64,000 bases of DNA, taken from positions 3,693,501 through 3,757,500 of the forward strand of contig NZ_CP069354.1 of assembly GCF_016864375.1 (NCBI RefSeq), in the 5' to 3' direction. Below are positions 24,695 through 35,356 of this stretch, one piece after another. Position 1 is the stretch's first letter; each line of letters starts with the position of its first letter. The translations under genes and the position numbers were made by a program. This DNA comes from Microvirga sp. VF16. Lineage in GTDB: Bacteria; Pseudomonadota; Alphaproteobacteria; Rhizobiales; Beijerinckiaceae. The notes under the pieces were generated by a model that saw nothing but the letters and a program-made list of their open reading frames with translations, was not told the DNA's origin and did no database searches.

Positions 24695-26506
24695 TCACCC
24701 CTCCAGTTCCTCGCGCAGTATTTCAAGCTCCAGCCACCGCTCCTCGGCCGCGTGCAGCTCCGTCTGCAATTGCGTAAGCGCGTCCATGGCTTTCTGGAAG
24801 CGGGCGGGGTCGCGGGAATAGAGTTCCGGATCGGCAAGGATCTCCTGCACCTTGGCGATCTTGGCTTCAATCTCACCCATGCGCTGAGGCAGAGTCTTAA
24901 GGTCGTGCTGCTCGTTGAAGGAGAGCTTACGCTTTGCTTGAGCCGGAGCAACCGTGGCCGGCCTATCGGCGCTCTTCGGCTTTGCTTCCTTCTCGACCAC
25001 GCGGGCCTGAACACCACGGCCGCGCTGGGCCACCATGTCGGTATAGCCGCCTGCATATTCGAGCCAGCGCCCTTCGCCTTCCGAGACCAGGACGGAACTG
25101 ACCGTGCGGTCGAGGAAATCGCGGTCGTGGCTGACAAGGATCGCGGTGCCGGAATAATCCTGGATCATCTCTTCCAGGAGATCGAGGGTTTCGAGATCGA
25201 GATCGTTGGTCGGCTCGTCGAGCACGAGCAGGTTCGAGGGCTGCGCCAAAGCACGGGCCAGCATGAGGCGGTTGCGCTCGCCGCCGGAGAGCACACCCAC
25301 GGGGGTGCGGGCCTGTTCGGGCGAGAACAGGAAGTCCTTCATGTAGCCGATCACATGCTTGGTCTGGCCACCAATGGTGACCGTATCGCCGCGCCCACCG
25401 GTGAGTGTTTCCGCCACGGTGGCGTCGGGATCGAGACTCGCGCGGCGTTGATCGAGCGTCACCATCTGCAGGTTGGAGCCGAGCCGCACCCGGCCCTCAT
25501 CCGGCTCCAGGGCGCCGGTGAGCATGTTGATGAGGGTCGTCTTGCCGGCCCCGTTCGGCCCGATGATGCCGAGCCGGTCGCCGCGCAGAACGCGTAGGGA
25601 CAGGTTCGAGACGATGGGGCGGTCGCCATAAGTCTTGGCGATGCCCTCCGCCTCGACCACAAGGGTGCCGGACTGCTCGGCTTCTGCCAGGCTCATATTG
25701 ACGGTGCCGACGGCGCGGGTGCGCTCACGGAATTGCTGTCGCATGGCATGGAGATTGCCGAGGCGCCGCACATTGCGCTTGCGCCGGGCTGTCACGCCGT
25801 AGCGCAGCCAGTCGGCCTCGGCCACGAGTTTGCGGCCCAGCTTGTGGTGCTCCGCTTCCTCCTGCTCCAGGACTTGATCGCGCCATTCCTCGAAATGGGC
25901 AAAGCCTCGGTCCATGCGCCGGGTCCTGCCGCGGTCGAGCCAGATGGCCGCCTGGGACAGGCTCTCCAGGAAGCGGCGGTCGTGGCTGATGAGCACGAGG
26001 GCCGAGCGGAGACCCTTCAGCTCCCCTTCGAGCCATTCGATCACCGGCAGGTCGAGATGGTTCGTGGGCTCATCGAGGAGCAGGATGTCGGGCTCTGGCG
26101 CCAGAACATGGGCGAGCGCCGCACGCCGGGCCTCGCCGCCGGAAAGGTCAGCGGGCTTCTCCTCGCCGGTCAGGCCTAGCTGCTCTAGCAGGTAGCGGGC
26201 CCGGTAGGGATCGTCGCCTGGTCCAAGCCCCGCCTCCACATAGGCGAGCGTCGTCGGATAGGTGGAGAGATCCGGCTCCTGCGCCAGATAGCGCACTGTG
26301 GCTCCTGGCTGCACGAAGCGCTTGCCATGGTCGGCTTCGACGAGACCTGCGGCGATTTTAAGCAGGGTGGACTTGCCCGAACCGTTGCGGCCGACAAGGC
26401 AGGCCCGCTCGCCTGGGGAGACGGAAAGCTCGGCGCTCTCGATCAGGGGCGTGCCGCCGAACGTGAGAGCGATGTCTTGGAGGAGGAGAAGAGGAGGAAG
26501 CGCCAT
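24695..26506 (-). CDS. uup: ABC-F ATPase, Uup type
   Basis: A soluble 603-residue ABC-F protein with two nucleotide-binding domains and no membrane part; such proteins act on ribosomes, and Uup is linked to DNA repair and transposon excision. First Walker A is GRNGSGKST (about residue 39) with signature LSGGEARRAAL; the second is GPNGAGKTT with signature LSGGERNRLML. The linker between them is charged and helical, and the C-terminal tail (from about residue 525) is a predicted coiled coil (LKTLPQRMGEIEAKIAKVQE), the feature that separates Uup from EttA. The ATG at 26506 follows several AGGAGG-like sites. The C-terminal tail is what supports the symbol. Confidence 0.88.
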   Translation of the reverse strand: MALPPLLLLQDIALTFGGTPLIESAELSVSPGERACLVGRNGSGKSTLLKIAAGLVEADHGKRFVQPGATVRYLAQEPDLSTYPTTLAYVEAGLGPGDDPYRARYLLEQLGLTGEEKPADLSGGEARRAALAHVLAPEPDILLLDEPTNHLDLPVIEWLEGELKGLRSALVLISHDRRFLESLSQAAIWLDRGRTRRMDRGFAHFEEWRDQVLEQEEAEHHKLGRKLVAEADWLRYGVTARRKRNVRRLGNLHAMRQQFRERTRAVGTVNMSLAEAEQSGTLVVEAEGIAKTYGDRPIVSNLSLRVLRGDRLGIIGPNGAGKTTLINMLTGALEPDEGRVRLGSNLQMVTLDQRRASLDPDATVAETLTGGRGDTVTIGGQTKHVIGYMKDFLFSPEQARTPVGVLSGGERNRLMLARALAQPSNLLVLDEPTNDLDLETLDLLEEMIQDYSGTAILVSHDRDFLDRTVSSVLVSEGEGRWLEYAGGYTDMVAQRGRGVQARVVEKEAKPKSADRPATVAPAQAKRKLSFNEQHDLKTLPQRMGEIEAKIAKVQEILADPELYSRDPARFQKAMDALTQLQTELHAAEERWLELEILREELEG

Positions 26507-26618
26507 CGCCGCTCACCTGACACCTCTTAGTCGCAGATGCAAGGCCGCTCCGTTTTGTTACGGGGTGGACGGTCGTCGAACTTTATGTTCCCCTTCCAAC
26601 GTTAAGCTGAGCGTTTGA

Positions 26619-28682
26619 ATGACACTGACGAGGCGTCTGCTTCTTCTTGCTGTGATCTCGGTTCTGCCGGCGATCGTCATCTGGACTTACACGGAAGTCT
26701 CTCTGCGCCGCGCCCGGGAAGCCGAGGTGAACGACCTCGCCATCAGGCAAGCGCAGCTGGTGGGAGCGGAGCTTGAGCGGATCTTCGACGGCATCCACAG
26801 CCTTCTGCTTGCCGTAGACGAGACCCCCTCCATCCGCTCTTTCGACACAGCTGCGTGCAGCCCCTATCTGAAGGCCATTCAGGAAAAGGTTCCCTACATC
26901 CTGTCCTTCGTGGCGATGGACATCAGCGGACATGTTCGCTGTCGGCCGGTCGGGACCATCGACACACAGCACTATTTCGCCGATCGCGCCTATTTCCATG
27001 ATGCGCTGGGCAAGCTGGGATTCGTTGTCGGAGACTATACTCCTGTCTTCGAGGAAGGGGGTCTTGGGCCCCACCCCGTATTGCCCCTGGCTCTGCCGAT
27101 CTGGAACGACCGAGGTGACGTGGTCGGCGTCCTGGCGGCGGCCCTGGATTTGCGCTGGCTCAATCAAAAGGTGAAAGAGCGCACCGTGCCGGAGGACGGC
27201 TCGGTGACGATTGCCGACCGGAGAGGCATTGTGATCGTGCAGCACCCTCATCCGGAACGCATGCTCGGAAAGCTGCTTCCCCAGGAGTATCAGGCTCAAG
27301 CCAGGGCGAAGACCGCCGGGACTGCCGAAACCATCAGCACGGACGGCGTCAAGCGGGTTCTGGGCTATATCCCCCTCGGAGTCCCGCCCAGAAATATTTA
27401 CATCAACGTAGGCCTGTCGACGAAGGCCGCCTTCGCGTCGATCAACCAGGCAGCGAGGCGCGGCTTCATGCTGATCGCAGCGGCGCTCATCCTGGCCCTG
27501 TCCCTGTCCGCCCTCCTCAGCCGCGCCTTCATCACGAGACCGTTCGAACTCTTGACGAACGGCATCCGAGCCTGGCGCCAGGGCGATTACCAGGCGCGCA
27601 TCGATCTTCCGGGGAAGTCCGGTGAGTTCGGCATCCTGGCGCGGGCCTTCAACGATCTGATGGATGACGTGGCCGAGCGCCAGAAGGCGCTTCAGGCGAG
27701 CGAAGAGAGAGCACGCCTGGCCCTTGAAGCTGGGCATATGGGAACCTGGTGGTACGACCCGACCAAGAGTGTCGGCGGCTGGTCCAGCCAGGCAACCGCG
27801 ATGCTAGGGCTTCCTCATGCGAACGAGATCATGGACCACCAATACTGGCTGGACATCCTCCATCCCGAGGATTTGGATCGTGTCGTTCAGAAATGGTACG
27901 ATACCGTAAAAAACCAGGGGGATTACCAGGACGAATATCGGATCCGGCTGCCGAACGGCAGTCTTCGCTGGATCAATTCCAGGGGCCGGGTTTTCTTCGA
28001 CATCCAGAAAAGGCCGGTCTATTTCATCGGGATCTTCCAGGACATCACGGAACAGAAACATGCGGAGGAGCAGCAGCGCTTCTTCCTCGACGAGTTGAAC
28101 CACCGGGTGAAAAACACCCTGACCACCGTGCAATCCATCGCCTCCCAAACCCTGCGCACGACCGAGACCCCGGCCCAATTCAAGGAAGCCTTCGAGGGCC
28201 GCCTGCTCGCTTTGTCGAAAACGCACAACCTGCTGACGCGCAAATCCTGGCGCGAGGCGGAATTGCGCGATGTGGCCGAGCAGGAACTGGCACCCTATCG
28301 CAAGCAGGGCGATGAACGGATTGTTCTCAATGGGCCGAATGTCAGGCTACCGGCGCGCTATGCCATCAACCTGGGCCTTGTGCTGCATGAACTGGTGACG
28401 AATGCCGCCAAATACGGAGCGCTTTCGACCAATGCGGGGCGCCTCGAAATGAATTGGTCGATCGTCGAGAACGATGATCGCCCGGATCAATTGCGAATCC
28501 ATTGGTCCGAGAGCGGTGGGCCGCCCGTCGCGCCGCCGAAACGCCAGGGCTTTGGCTCGCGCCTGATCCGCCGCAGCATCGAGGGTGAATTGGGCGGCTA
28601 CATGGTGCTCAACTTCGCGGAAGGCGGCGTCGCCTATGACATCTCTGTCCCCCTCGCTCACACGGCGAGTGCGGCAGCCTAG
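26619..28682 (+). CDS. HWE-family sensor histidine kinase with Cache, HAMP and PAS domains
   Basis: A 687-residue inner-membrane sensor. Order: membrane segment at about 5-24, a periplasmic dCACHE-like sensor to about residue 285, a second membrane segment (FMLIAAALILALSLSALLS), HAMP (to about 360), a PAS fold of the PAS_3 type (YDPTKSVGGWSSQATAMLGL and the DEYRIRLPNGSLRWI region), then the kinase. The phospho-acceptor is His495 in DELNHRVKNTLTTVQ. The ATP lid has HELVTNAAKYGAL and the HWE-defining W-x-E in IHWSESGG, with GFGSRLI. No response regulator is adjacent, so the partner lies elsewhere, as is common for this family in the order. Confidence 0.92.
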   Translation: MTLTRRLLLLAVISVLPAIVIWTYTEVSLRRAREAEVNDLAIRQAQLVGAELERIFDGIHSLLLAVDETPSIRSFDTAACSPYLKAIQEKVPYILSFVAMDISGHVRCRPVGTIDTQHYFADRAYFHDALGKLGFVVGDYTPVFEEGGLGPHPVLPLALPIWNDRGDVVGVLAAALDLRWLNQKVKERTVPEDGSVTIADRRGIVIVQHPHPERMLGKLLPQEYQAQARAKTAGTAETISTDGVKRVLGYIPLGVPPRNIYINVGLSTKAAFASINQAARRGFMLIAAALILALSLSALLSRAFITRPFELLTNGIRAWRQGDYQARIDLPGKSGEFGILARAFNDLMDDVAERQKALQASEERARLALEAGHMGTWWYDPTKSVGGWSSQATAMLGLPHANEIMDHQYWLDILHPEDLDRVVQKWYDTVKNQGDYQDEYRIRLPNGSLRWINSRGRVFFDIQKRPVYFIGIFQDITEQKHAEEQQRFFLDELNHRVKNTLTTVQSIASQTLRTTETPAQFKEAFEGRLLALSKTHNLLTRKSWREAELRDVAEQELAPYRKQGDERIVLNGPNVRLPARYAINLGLVLHELVTNAAKYGALSTNAGRLEMNWSIVENDDRPDQLRIHWSESGGPPVAPPKRQGFGSRLIRRSIEGELGGYMVLNFAEGGVAYDISVPLAHTASAAA

Positions 28683-28803
28683 AGATCGGCGATCTTCATC
28701 TCGTGAATCGAGACTGAAACCATTCTCAACACGGCATCGGACAAGACGGATTGACGAAGCGGCAGAGATCGCAAGGATGAGCTCAATCGTTATCAGGAGC
28801 ATG

Positions 28804-30417
<1,614 letters not shown>

Positions 30418-30430
30418 GGAGACGAAATCC

Positions 30431-31903
30431 GTGAACGATCAGGTCAGTGCGACGCTCGCGCCCAACATGGTGTTCCAGAATCTCATAGGCGGACGCGACC
30501 GCCCGGCCTCAGACGGCCTGACCCTCGACGTCCTGTCGCCTATCGACGGCTCGCTCCTCGCCCGGATCGCAGCCGGAACCGCCCAGGACATCGACGAGGC
30601 AGTCAAGGCCGCCCGTGAGGCTTTTGACGGTGCCTGGGGCAAATTGACGGCGACCGAGCGCGGACGCCTGCTCATGAAGCTCGCTGCGGCCGTCGAGGCC
30701 CATGCGGACGAACTCGCCATTCTCGAGAGCCGCGACAACGGCAAGCCTCTGCGCCAGTCGCGGGCCGATGCCATCGCGCTCGCCCGCTATTTTGAGTTCT
30801 ACGGCAGCGCCGCCGACAAGCTGCACGGCGATGTGATCCCCTATCTCAACACCCATTTCATCGGTGTCGAGCGGGTGCCGCATGGGGTGACCGGGCATAT
30901 CGTGCCGTGGAACTACCCGATGCAGATCTTCGGCCGTTCGGTCGGTGCGGCGCTTGCCGCCGGCAACGCCACCGTGGTGAAGCCTGCGGAGGATGCCTCG
31001 CTCACGATCCTGCGCGTCTCGGCGCTGGCCCGCGAGGTCGGCTTCCCCGATGGCGCGCTCAACATCGTGACGGGCCTCGGCCGCACGGCGGGCGCGGCCC
31101 TTGCCGCTCATCCGGGCATCGATTTCCTATCCTTCACCGGCAGCCCGGAGACTGGCACGGCCGTTCAGACGGCGGCGGCGAAGAACCATGTAGGCGTCAC
31201 CCTCGAACTCGGCGGCAAATCGGCCCAGTTGGTTTTCGACGATGCAGATCTCGAACGCGCTTTGCCCACCCTCGTCAACGCCATCATCCAGAACGGCGGC
31301 CAGACCTGTTCGGCCGGTAGCCGCCTCCTGATCCAGCGCGCCATCTTCCAGGACGTGGTCGATGCGGTGGCCGAGCGCTTCCGCGGCCTGCGCGCCGGAC
31401 ATCCTGAGCGCGAGCCCGATCTTGGGCCGATGATCAACCAGGCCCAGCAGCGCCGCGTCCTCGGCTATCTGGAGCGCGGCCGCAACGAGGGCCTGAATGT
31501 CATTGGCGAAGGCGTGGTCGCGCTCGACGCACCGGCAGGCGGCTTTTACGTAGCCCCGGCCTTCCTGGCGCCGGTGCCGCATGAGAGCATCCTGTCGCAG
31601 GAAGAGGTTTTCGGCCCGGTTCTGGTGGCGACGCTCTTCGAGGACGAGGCGGACGCAATCCGGCTGGCAAACGGTACGCCTTACGGCCTTGCCGCAGGCG
31701 TATGGACGCGCGATGCCATGCGCTCCACCCGCGTCGGCCGCTCCATGCGCGTGGGCCAGGTTTTCGTGAACTGCTACGGCGCCGGCGGCGGCATCGAGCT
31801 GCCCTTCGGCGGCTTCGGCCGCTCGGGCCATGGCCGCGAGAAGGGTTTTGAGGGTCTGATCGAGTTCACAACGACGAAGACGCTCGTGATCGCGCATGGA
31901 TAG
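30431..31903 (+). CDS. NAD(P)-dependent aldehyde dehydrogenase
   Basis: Oxidises an aldehyde to the acid; 490 residues. The catalytic Cys is 293 in NGGQTCSAGSRLL and the general base Glu is 259 in GVTLELGGKS; the cofactor region has NYPMQIFGRSVGAALAAGN and FLSFTGSPETG. The GTG at 30431 has TAGGGAG upstream and lies 13 bp past the ABC ATPase stop, so the two are co-transcribed. The next gene is a short-chain dehydrogenase, suggesting that the imported substrate yields an alcohol or amine that is oxidised in two steps. Betaine-aldehyde- or gamma-aminobutyraldehyde-type activity is possible but not shown. Confidence 0.93.
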   Translation: MNDQVSATLAPNMVFQNLIGGRDRPASDGLTLDVLSPIDGSLLARIAAGTAQDIDEAVKAAREAFDGAWGKLTATERGRLLMKLAAAVEAHADELAILESRDNGKPLRQSRADAIALARYFEFYGSAADKLHGDVIPYLNTHFIGVERVPHGVTGHIVPWNYPMQIFGRSVGAALAAGNATVVKPAEDASLTILRVSALAREVGFPDGALNIVTGLGRTAGAALAAHPGIDFLSFTGSPETGTAVQTAAAKNHVGVTLELGGKSAQLVFDDADLERALPTLVNAIIQNGGQTCSAGSRLLIQRAIFQDVVDAVAERFRGLRAGHPEREPDLGPMINQAQQRRVLGYLERGRNEGLNVIGEGVVALDAPAGGFYVAPAFLAPVPHESILSQEEVFGPVLVATLFEDEADAIRLANGTPYGLAAGVWTRDAMRSTRVGRSMRVGQVFVNCYGAGGGIELPFGGFGRSGHGREKGFEGLIEFTTTKTLVIAHG

Positions 31904-31925
31904 GTGGCCACGGGTCGCCCCTCCC

Positions 31926-32016
31926 GTGTCATCACCGGCCTTGTGCCGGTGATCCCGCTTCGGTGAAGCGCCGCGCTCCTCCAGTCGAGATGGCCGGGAC
32001 AAGCCCGGCCATGACG
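31926..32016 (+). repeat. Family-A REPIN-like repeat, copy 3
   Basis: A ~90-bp element with TCATCACCGGCCTTGTG-CCGGTGATCCCG at the left and GATGGCCGGGACAAGCC-CGGCCATGACG at the right. It sits between the aldehyde dehydrogenase and the SDR gene. Immediately after it, 32040-32072 holds a CCCCCTACC...CAAGGGGAAGGG run resembling family C. Confidence 0.8.
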
Positions 32017-32143
32017 TCAGAGAATGGTTTGCCCATCTCACCATCCCCCTACCCTACCTACAAGGGGAAGGGACACGAAAACGAACGCCTCTCAGAATGA
32101 GGCCGAGGATGAAACAAGCTGACTTTTTGAAAAGGGAAGAAAT

Positions 32144-32893
32144 ATGAATCGCCTTGAAGGCAAGGTCGCGCTGATCACAGGCGCCGGCTCCGGTTTCGGC
32201 TTAGGGATTGCGGAAACCTTCGCCCGCGAGGGTGCAAAGGTCGCTATCATCGACATCAATGAAGCAGCAGCCAAGGCGGCGGCGGAGAAGATCGGCGCAT
32301 CCGCCATCGGCCTCGCCGCCGACGTGTCGAAGGCCGCCGATGTGAACGCGGCCGTGGAGAAGACCGTTGCCGCTTTCGGCAAGCTCGACATCGTCGTCAA
32401 CAACGCCGGCATCAGCCATCGCAACCGGCCGATGCTGGAGGTCGAGGAAGATGAGTTCGACCGCGTCTTCGCGGTCAACGTGAAGTCGATCTATCTCTTC
32501 GCCAAGGCGGCCGTTCCGCTGATGCAAAGTCAAGGCGGCGGCGCGATCATCAATGTCGGCTCGACGGCTGGCCTGCGCCCGCGTCCGGGCCTCACCTGGT
32601 ACAACAGCACCAAGGGCGCCGTGCACACCATGACCAAATCCATGGCCGTGGAGCTCGCCCCCAACAAGATCCGCGTCTGCGCGTTGGCCCCAGTCGCCGG
32701 CGAGACGCCGCTGCTCGCCACCTTCATGGGTGAAGACACGCCCCAGAAGCGTGAGTTGTTCGTCAACTCGATTCCCCTCGGCCGCTTCTCCACCCCGCAG
32801 GATATCGCCAACGCAGCGCTCTACCTCGCCTCGGACGAAGCCAGCATGATCACCGGTGTCGTGCTGGAGGTCGACGGCGGGCGGTGTATTTAA
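32144..32893 (+). CDS. Short-chain dehydrogenase/reductase
   Basis: A classical 249-residue SDR. Cofactor motif TGAGSGFG (12-19), NNAG at 86-89, catalytic Ser140, Tyr153 and Lys157 (WYNSTKGAV), and Asp37 at the end of the second strand (IIDIN), which favours NAD over NADP. The ribosome site GGGAAG precedes the ATG at 32144. It sits within the peptide-type transporter cluster and may supply an aldehyde to the upstream dehydrogenase or use a related substrate. Confidence 0.92.
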   Translation: MNRLEGKVALITGAGSGFGLGIAETFAREGAKVAIIDINEAAAKAAAEKIGASAIGLAADVSKAADVNAAVEKTVAAFGKLDIVVNNAGISHRNRPMLEVEEDEFDRVFAVNVKSIYLFAKAAVPLMQSQGGGAIINVGSTAGLRPRPGLTWYNSTKGAVHTMTKSMAVELAPNKIRVCALAPVAGETPLLATFMGEDTPQKRELFVNSIPLGRFSTPQDIANAALYLASDEASMITGVVLEVDGGRCI

Positions 32894-32918
32894 AGCCTCA
32901 CTGATCAGGCGCAACAGG

Positions 32919-33028
32919 CCCTCTCCCCCCTTGTGGGGGAGAGATGGAGAGGGGGTGGGAGCGATAGCCGATCAAGGTCCGGCGGCCAGCCCCCTCCCTA
33001 GCCCTCCCCCCACAAGGAGGGAGGGGAT
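32919..33028. repeat. Family-C pyrimidine/purine-rich inverted repeat
   Basis: Two mirrored hairpin-like halves: CCCTCTCCCCCCTTGTG-GGGGAGAG at the left and CCCCCTCCCTAGCCCTCC-CCCCACAAGGAGGGAGGGG at the right, about 110 bp in all. Similar CTCCCCGCAAGGGGGAG occurs at 35325-35340. There is no reading frame. Confidence 0.65.
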
Positions 33029-33098
33029 ACCCGCGCTATCCTCGTCCCGCGATCCCGGATCGCCTGTGGCGTCCGGGATGACACAAGACGTCCCCGCC

Positions 33099-33386
33099 TC
33101 AATTCTTCCGCCACTCGAACGGCAGCGGCGCCTCCTTGAAGGCGAACCGGTCGAGATGCGAGGTCACGACGCCTTTCATCCTCTGAAGGGTCTCATCGTC
33201 CTGCGCTTCCACGCTCACCGTCAATGCCTCGGGATCAGCCTTCATGGTGGCAACTGCGCTCGGAAAGCGCACGATGCCCTCGTTCTCCGATAATTGAACG
33301 TCCAGCTTGTGGCTCCAGTGCTTGCAAAGCTGCTGGAGGTATCTGGCGCCGTTCGCGGTGGACACCCGCGCGGTCTCAAGAGCCAT
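33099..33386 (-). CDS. DUF2218 family protein
   Basis: A 95-residue cytoplasmic protein. The pattern ARVSTANGARYLQQLCKHWSHKLDV and the later FPSAVATMKADPEALTVSVEA with the C-terminal RFAFKEAPLPFEW match proteins that I recall as DUF2218; their function is not established. In other bacteria they are often near metal or siderophore genes. Here it lies alone and antisense, between the SDR and the binding-protein gene, breaking the otherwise rightward transporter cluster. Confidence 0.82.
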   Translation of the reverse strand: MALETARVSTANGARYLQQLCKHWSHKLDVQLSENEGIVRFPSAVATMKADPEALTVSVEAQDDETLQRMKGVVTSHLDRFAFKEAPLPFEWRKN

Positions 33387-33582
33387 TCTTTTAGCCTTTC
33401 ATTCCGCCTGTAGCCTCGAACCGGCCGGCATCCGGCGGATCTGTTCACTCCAATGCTTAAGCCTCAGTCACGCTGAAGTTAAGTGAAGAATCGGTAATGA
33501 GCATCTTCCATCCGGCGCCGTCCTGCGTAAGGTTAGGCCACCGCGATCTGTCGCCGCCTATACCGGATGGAGTTCAAGCCTG

Positions 33583-35064
33583 ATGACGAAGCGCTTCCTG
33601 ACTGCCGCCTTTCTTCTCTCCGTCAGCGTCATCCCGGCCTATGCCGCCAAGACCTCCCTCGTGGTGGGCATGCCCATCGAGCCGCCGGGTCTCGATCCGA
33701 CCGTGGCCGCTCCCGTGGCCATTCGCGAAGTGACCTGGGTCAATCTCTATGAGGGCCTCGTGCGCATCGACCGGACCGGCAAGGTCCAGCCGCTTCTGGC
33801 GAAGAGCTGGGAGGTCTCGCCGGACGGCCTGACCTATACCTTCCGCCTGCAGGAGGGTGTGAAGTTCCATGACGGCTCGGCCTTCGATTCCGCCGACGTG
33901 AAGTTCGCCTTCGACCGCGCCCGCGATCCGAAATCGACCAACGCGCAGAAGCAGATCTTCGCGCCGATCGCCTCCATCGAGACGCCTGATCCCGCGACCG
34001 TGGTGATCAAGCTGAAGGAGACTTCGGGCAACTTCCTCTATTATCTTGGCTGGGGCGACGCGGTGATCGTGGCGCCGGAGACGGCGGAGAACAACAAAGC
34101 CAATCCGGTCGGCACCGGGCCCTTCAAGTTCAAGTCCTGGACGCGCGGCGACCGGGTCGAACTCGTGCGCAATCCCGATTACTGGCAGAAGGACAAGATC
34201 AAGCTCGACAGCGTCACCTTCCGCTTCATCAATGATGCGCAGGCGCAGGTCGCAGCCCTTAAAGCCGGCGATGTCGATGCCTTCTCCAATCTCGGCGCAC
34301 CCGAACTCTTCGCCGAGTTCCAGAAGGATTCGCGCTTCAAGGCGGTTGCCGGCAACACCGAAGGTGAGATCGTCGCTGGCCTCAACAGCGCGAAGAAGCC
34401 GTTTGACGACGTGCGCGTGCGCCGCGCGCTCATGCATGCGGTGGATCGCAAGGCGCTGGTCGAGGGAGCCTATTCCGGCTTCGGCCAGCCCATCGGCAGC
34501 TTCTTCTCGCCGAACCATCCGGCCTTCGTGGATACGACCAATATCGTTGCCTACGATGTCGAGAAGGCTAAGGCGCTGCTGAAGGAAGCAGGCTACGGTA
34601 ACGGTCTGTCGATCACCATCAAGAGTCCACAGATGGCCTATGCCAGCCGCTCGGCGGAGCTGCTCTCCGCCATGATGTCCGAGGTCGGCGTGGACCTGAA
34701 GATCATTCCCACGGAGTTTCCGGCCAAGTGGATCGAAGAGGTCTTCAAGAACAAGGATTACGACGTCACCATCGTGTCGCACACGGAGCCGCTCGACATC
34801 GATATCTTCGCCCGCGACAACTATTACTTCAATTACAAGAACGACAAGTTCAAGGCCGCTCTGGCGGAAGCCGCCAAGACAACGGACGAGAAGGCACGCT
34901 ACGCCAAATATGCGGAAGCTCAGAAGATCCTCGCGGAAGATGTCCCCGCTCTATTCCTCTTCCAGCTGCCGAAGCTCGGCGTGTGGAACGCGAAGGTGAA
35001 GGGTCTGTGGGAAAACTCACCGATCCCGTCGAACGATGTGACGGAGGTTTCGTGGAGCGAGTGA
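33583..35064 (+). CDS. ABC transporter substrate-binding protein, family 5 (peptide type)
   Basis: Periplasmic binding protein of 493 residues. The signal peptide is MTKRFLTAAFLLSVSVIPAYA; the mature part starts KTSLVVGMPIEPPGLDPTVA. Family-5 features include WVNLYEGLVRIDRTGKVQPLLA, the TYTFRLQEGVKFHDGSAFDSADVKF signature region, and the C-terminal hinge. It delivers its ligand to the two permeases downstream, driven by the fused ATPase at 28804-30417. The ligand is not evident; di/oligopeptides, glutathione and opines are known for the family. Confidence 0.93.
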   Translation: MTKRFLTAAFLLSVSVIPAYAAKTSLVVGMPIEPPGLDPTVAAPVAIREVTWVNLYEGLVRIDRTGKVQPLLAKSWEVSPDGLTYTFRLQEGVKFHDGSAFDSADVKFAFDRARDPKSTNAQKQIFAPIASIETPDPATVVIKLKETSGNFLYYLGWGDAVIVAPETAENNKANPVGTGPFKFKSWTRGDRVELVRNPDYWQKDKIKLDSVTFRFINDAQAQVAALKAGDVDAFSNLGAPELFAEFQKDSRFKAVAGNTEGEIVAGLNSAKKPFDDVRVRRALMHAVDRKALVEGAYSGFGQPIGSFFSPNHPAFVDTTNIVAYDVEKAKALLKEAGYGNGLSITIKSPQMAYASRSAELLSAMMSEVGVDLKIIPTEFPAKWIEEVFKNKDYDVTIVSHTEPLDIDIFARDNYYFNYKNDKFKAALAEAAKTTDEKARYAKYAEAQKILAEDVPALFLFQLPKLGVWNAKVKGLWENSPIPSNDVTEVSWSE

Positions 35065-35105
35065 GCCTGGCGCATCGACGCGCGCCGTTTCCTCTGGAAC
35101 GCCAC

Positions 35106-35194
35106 CTCATCACCGGCCTTGTGCCGGTGATCCCGATGCGAGAGGCGCTGCGTTCCACATAATCGGGTTGGCCGGGACGAGCCCGGCCATGACG
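35106..35194 (+). repeat. Family-A REPIN-like repeat, copy 4
   Basis: TCATCACCGGCCTTGTG-CCGGTGATCCCG at the left and TTGGCCGGGACGAGCC-CGGCCATGACG at the right. It lies in the gap between the binding protein and the first permease. Confidence 0.8.
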
Positions 35195-35203
35195 AGTGGG
35201 TGT

Positions 35204-35299
35204 CTTTTCCGGCCGAAGCGTCAACGGAGGGGAAGGGAATCCACGGACACGTGCTATATTATGGATCCCCTTCCCGGCCTGCGGCCGCCGGGGATGACA
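35204..35299 (+). repeat. Family-B intergenic repeat, copy 2
   Basis: TTTTCCGGCCGAAGCG, then GGAGGGGAAGGGAATCC, then GGATCCCCTTCCCGGCC and a terminal GCCGGGGATGACA. It adjoins the fourth family-A copy and a short CCCCTCCCCGCAAGGGGGAGC run that reaches to 17 bp before the permease start. Confidence 0.75.
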
Positions 35300-35356
35300 C
35301 TTGCACACCCCCGTCCTACCCCTCCCCGCAAGGGGGAGCAGGCGTCGAGTAAATTC

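Noticed and set aside
23437..24777. 446-codon frame opposite the large RTX gene
   Set aside because: It mirrors Asp/Gly-rich repeats, giving Val/Ile/Arg repeats; no start signal.
32919..33028. Possible CRISPR-like array
   Set aside because: Only two mirrored pyrimidine/purine halves are present; there are no regular direct repeats with unique spacers and no cas genes.
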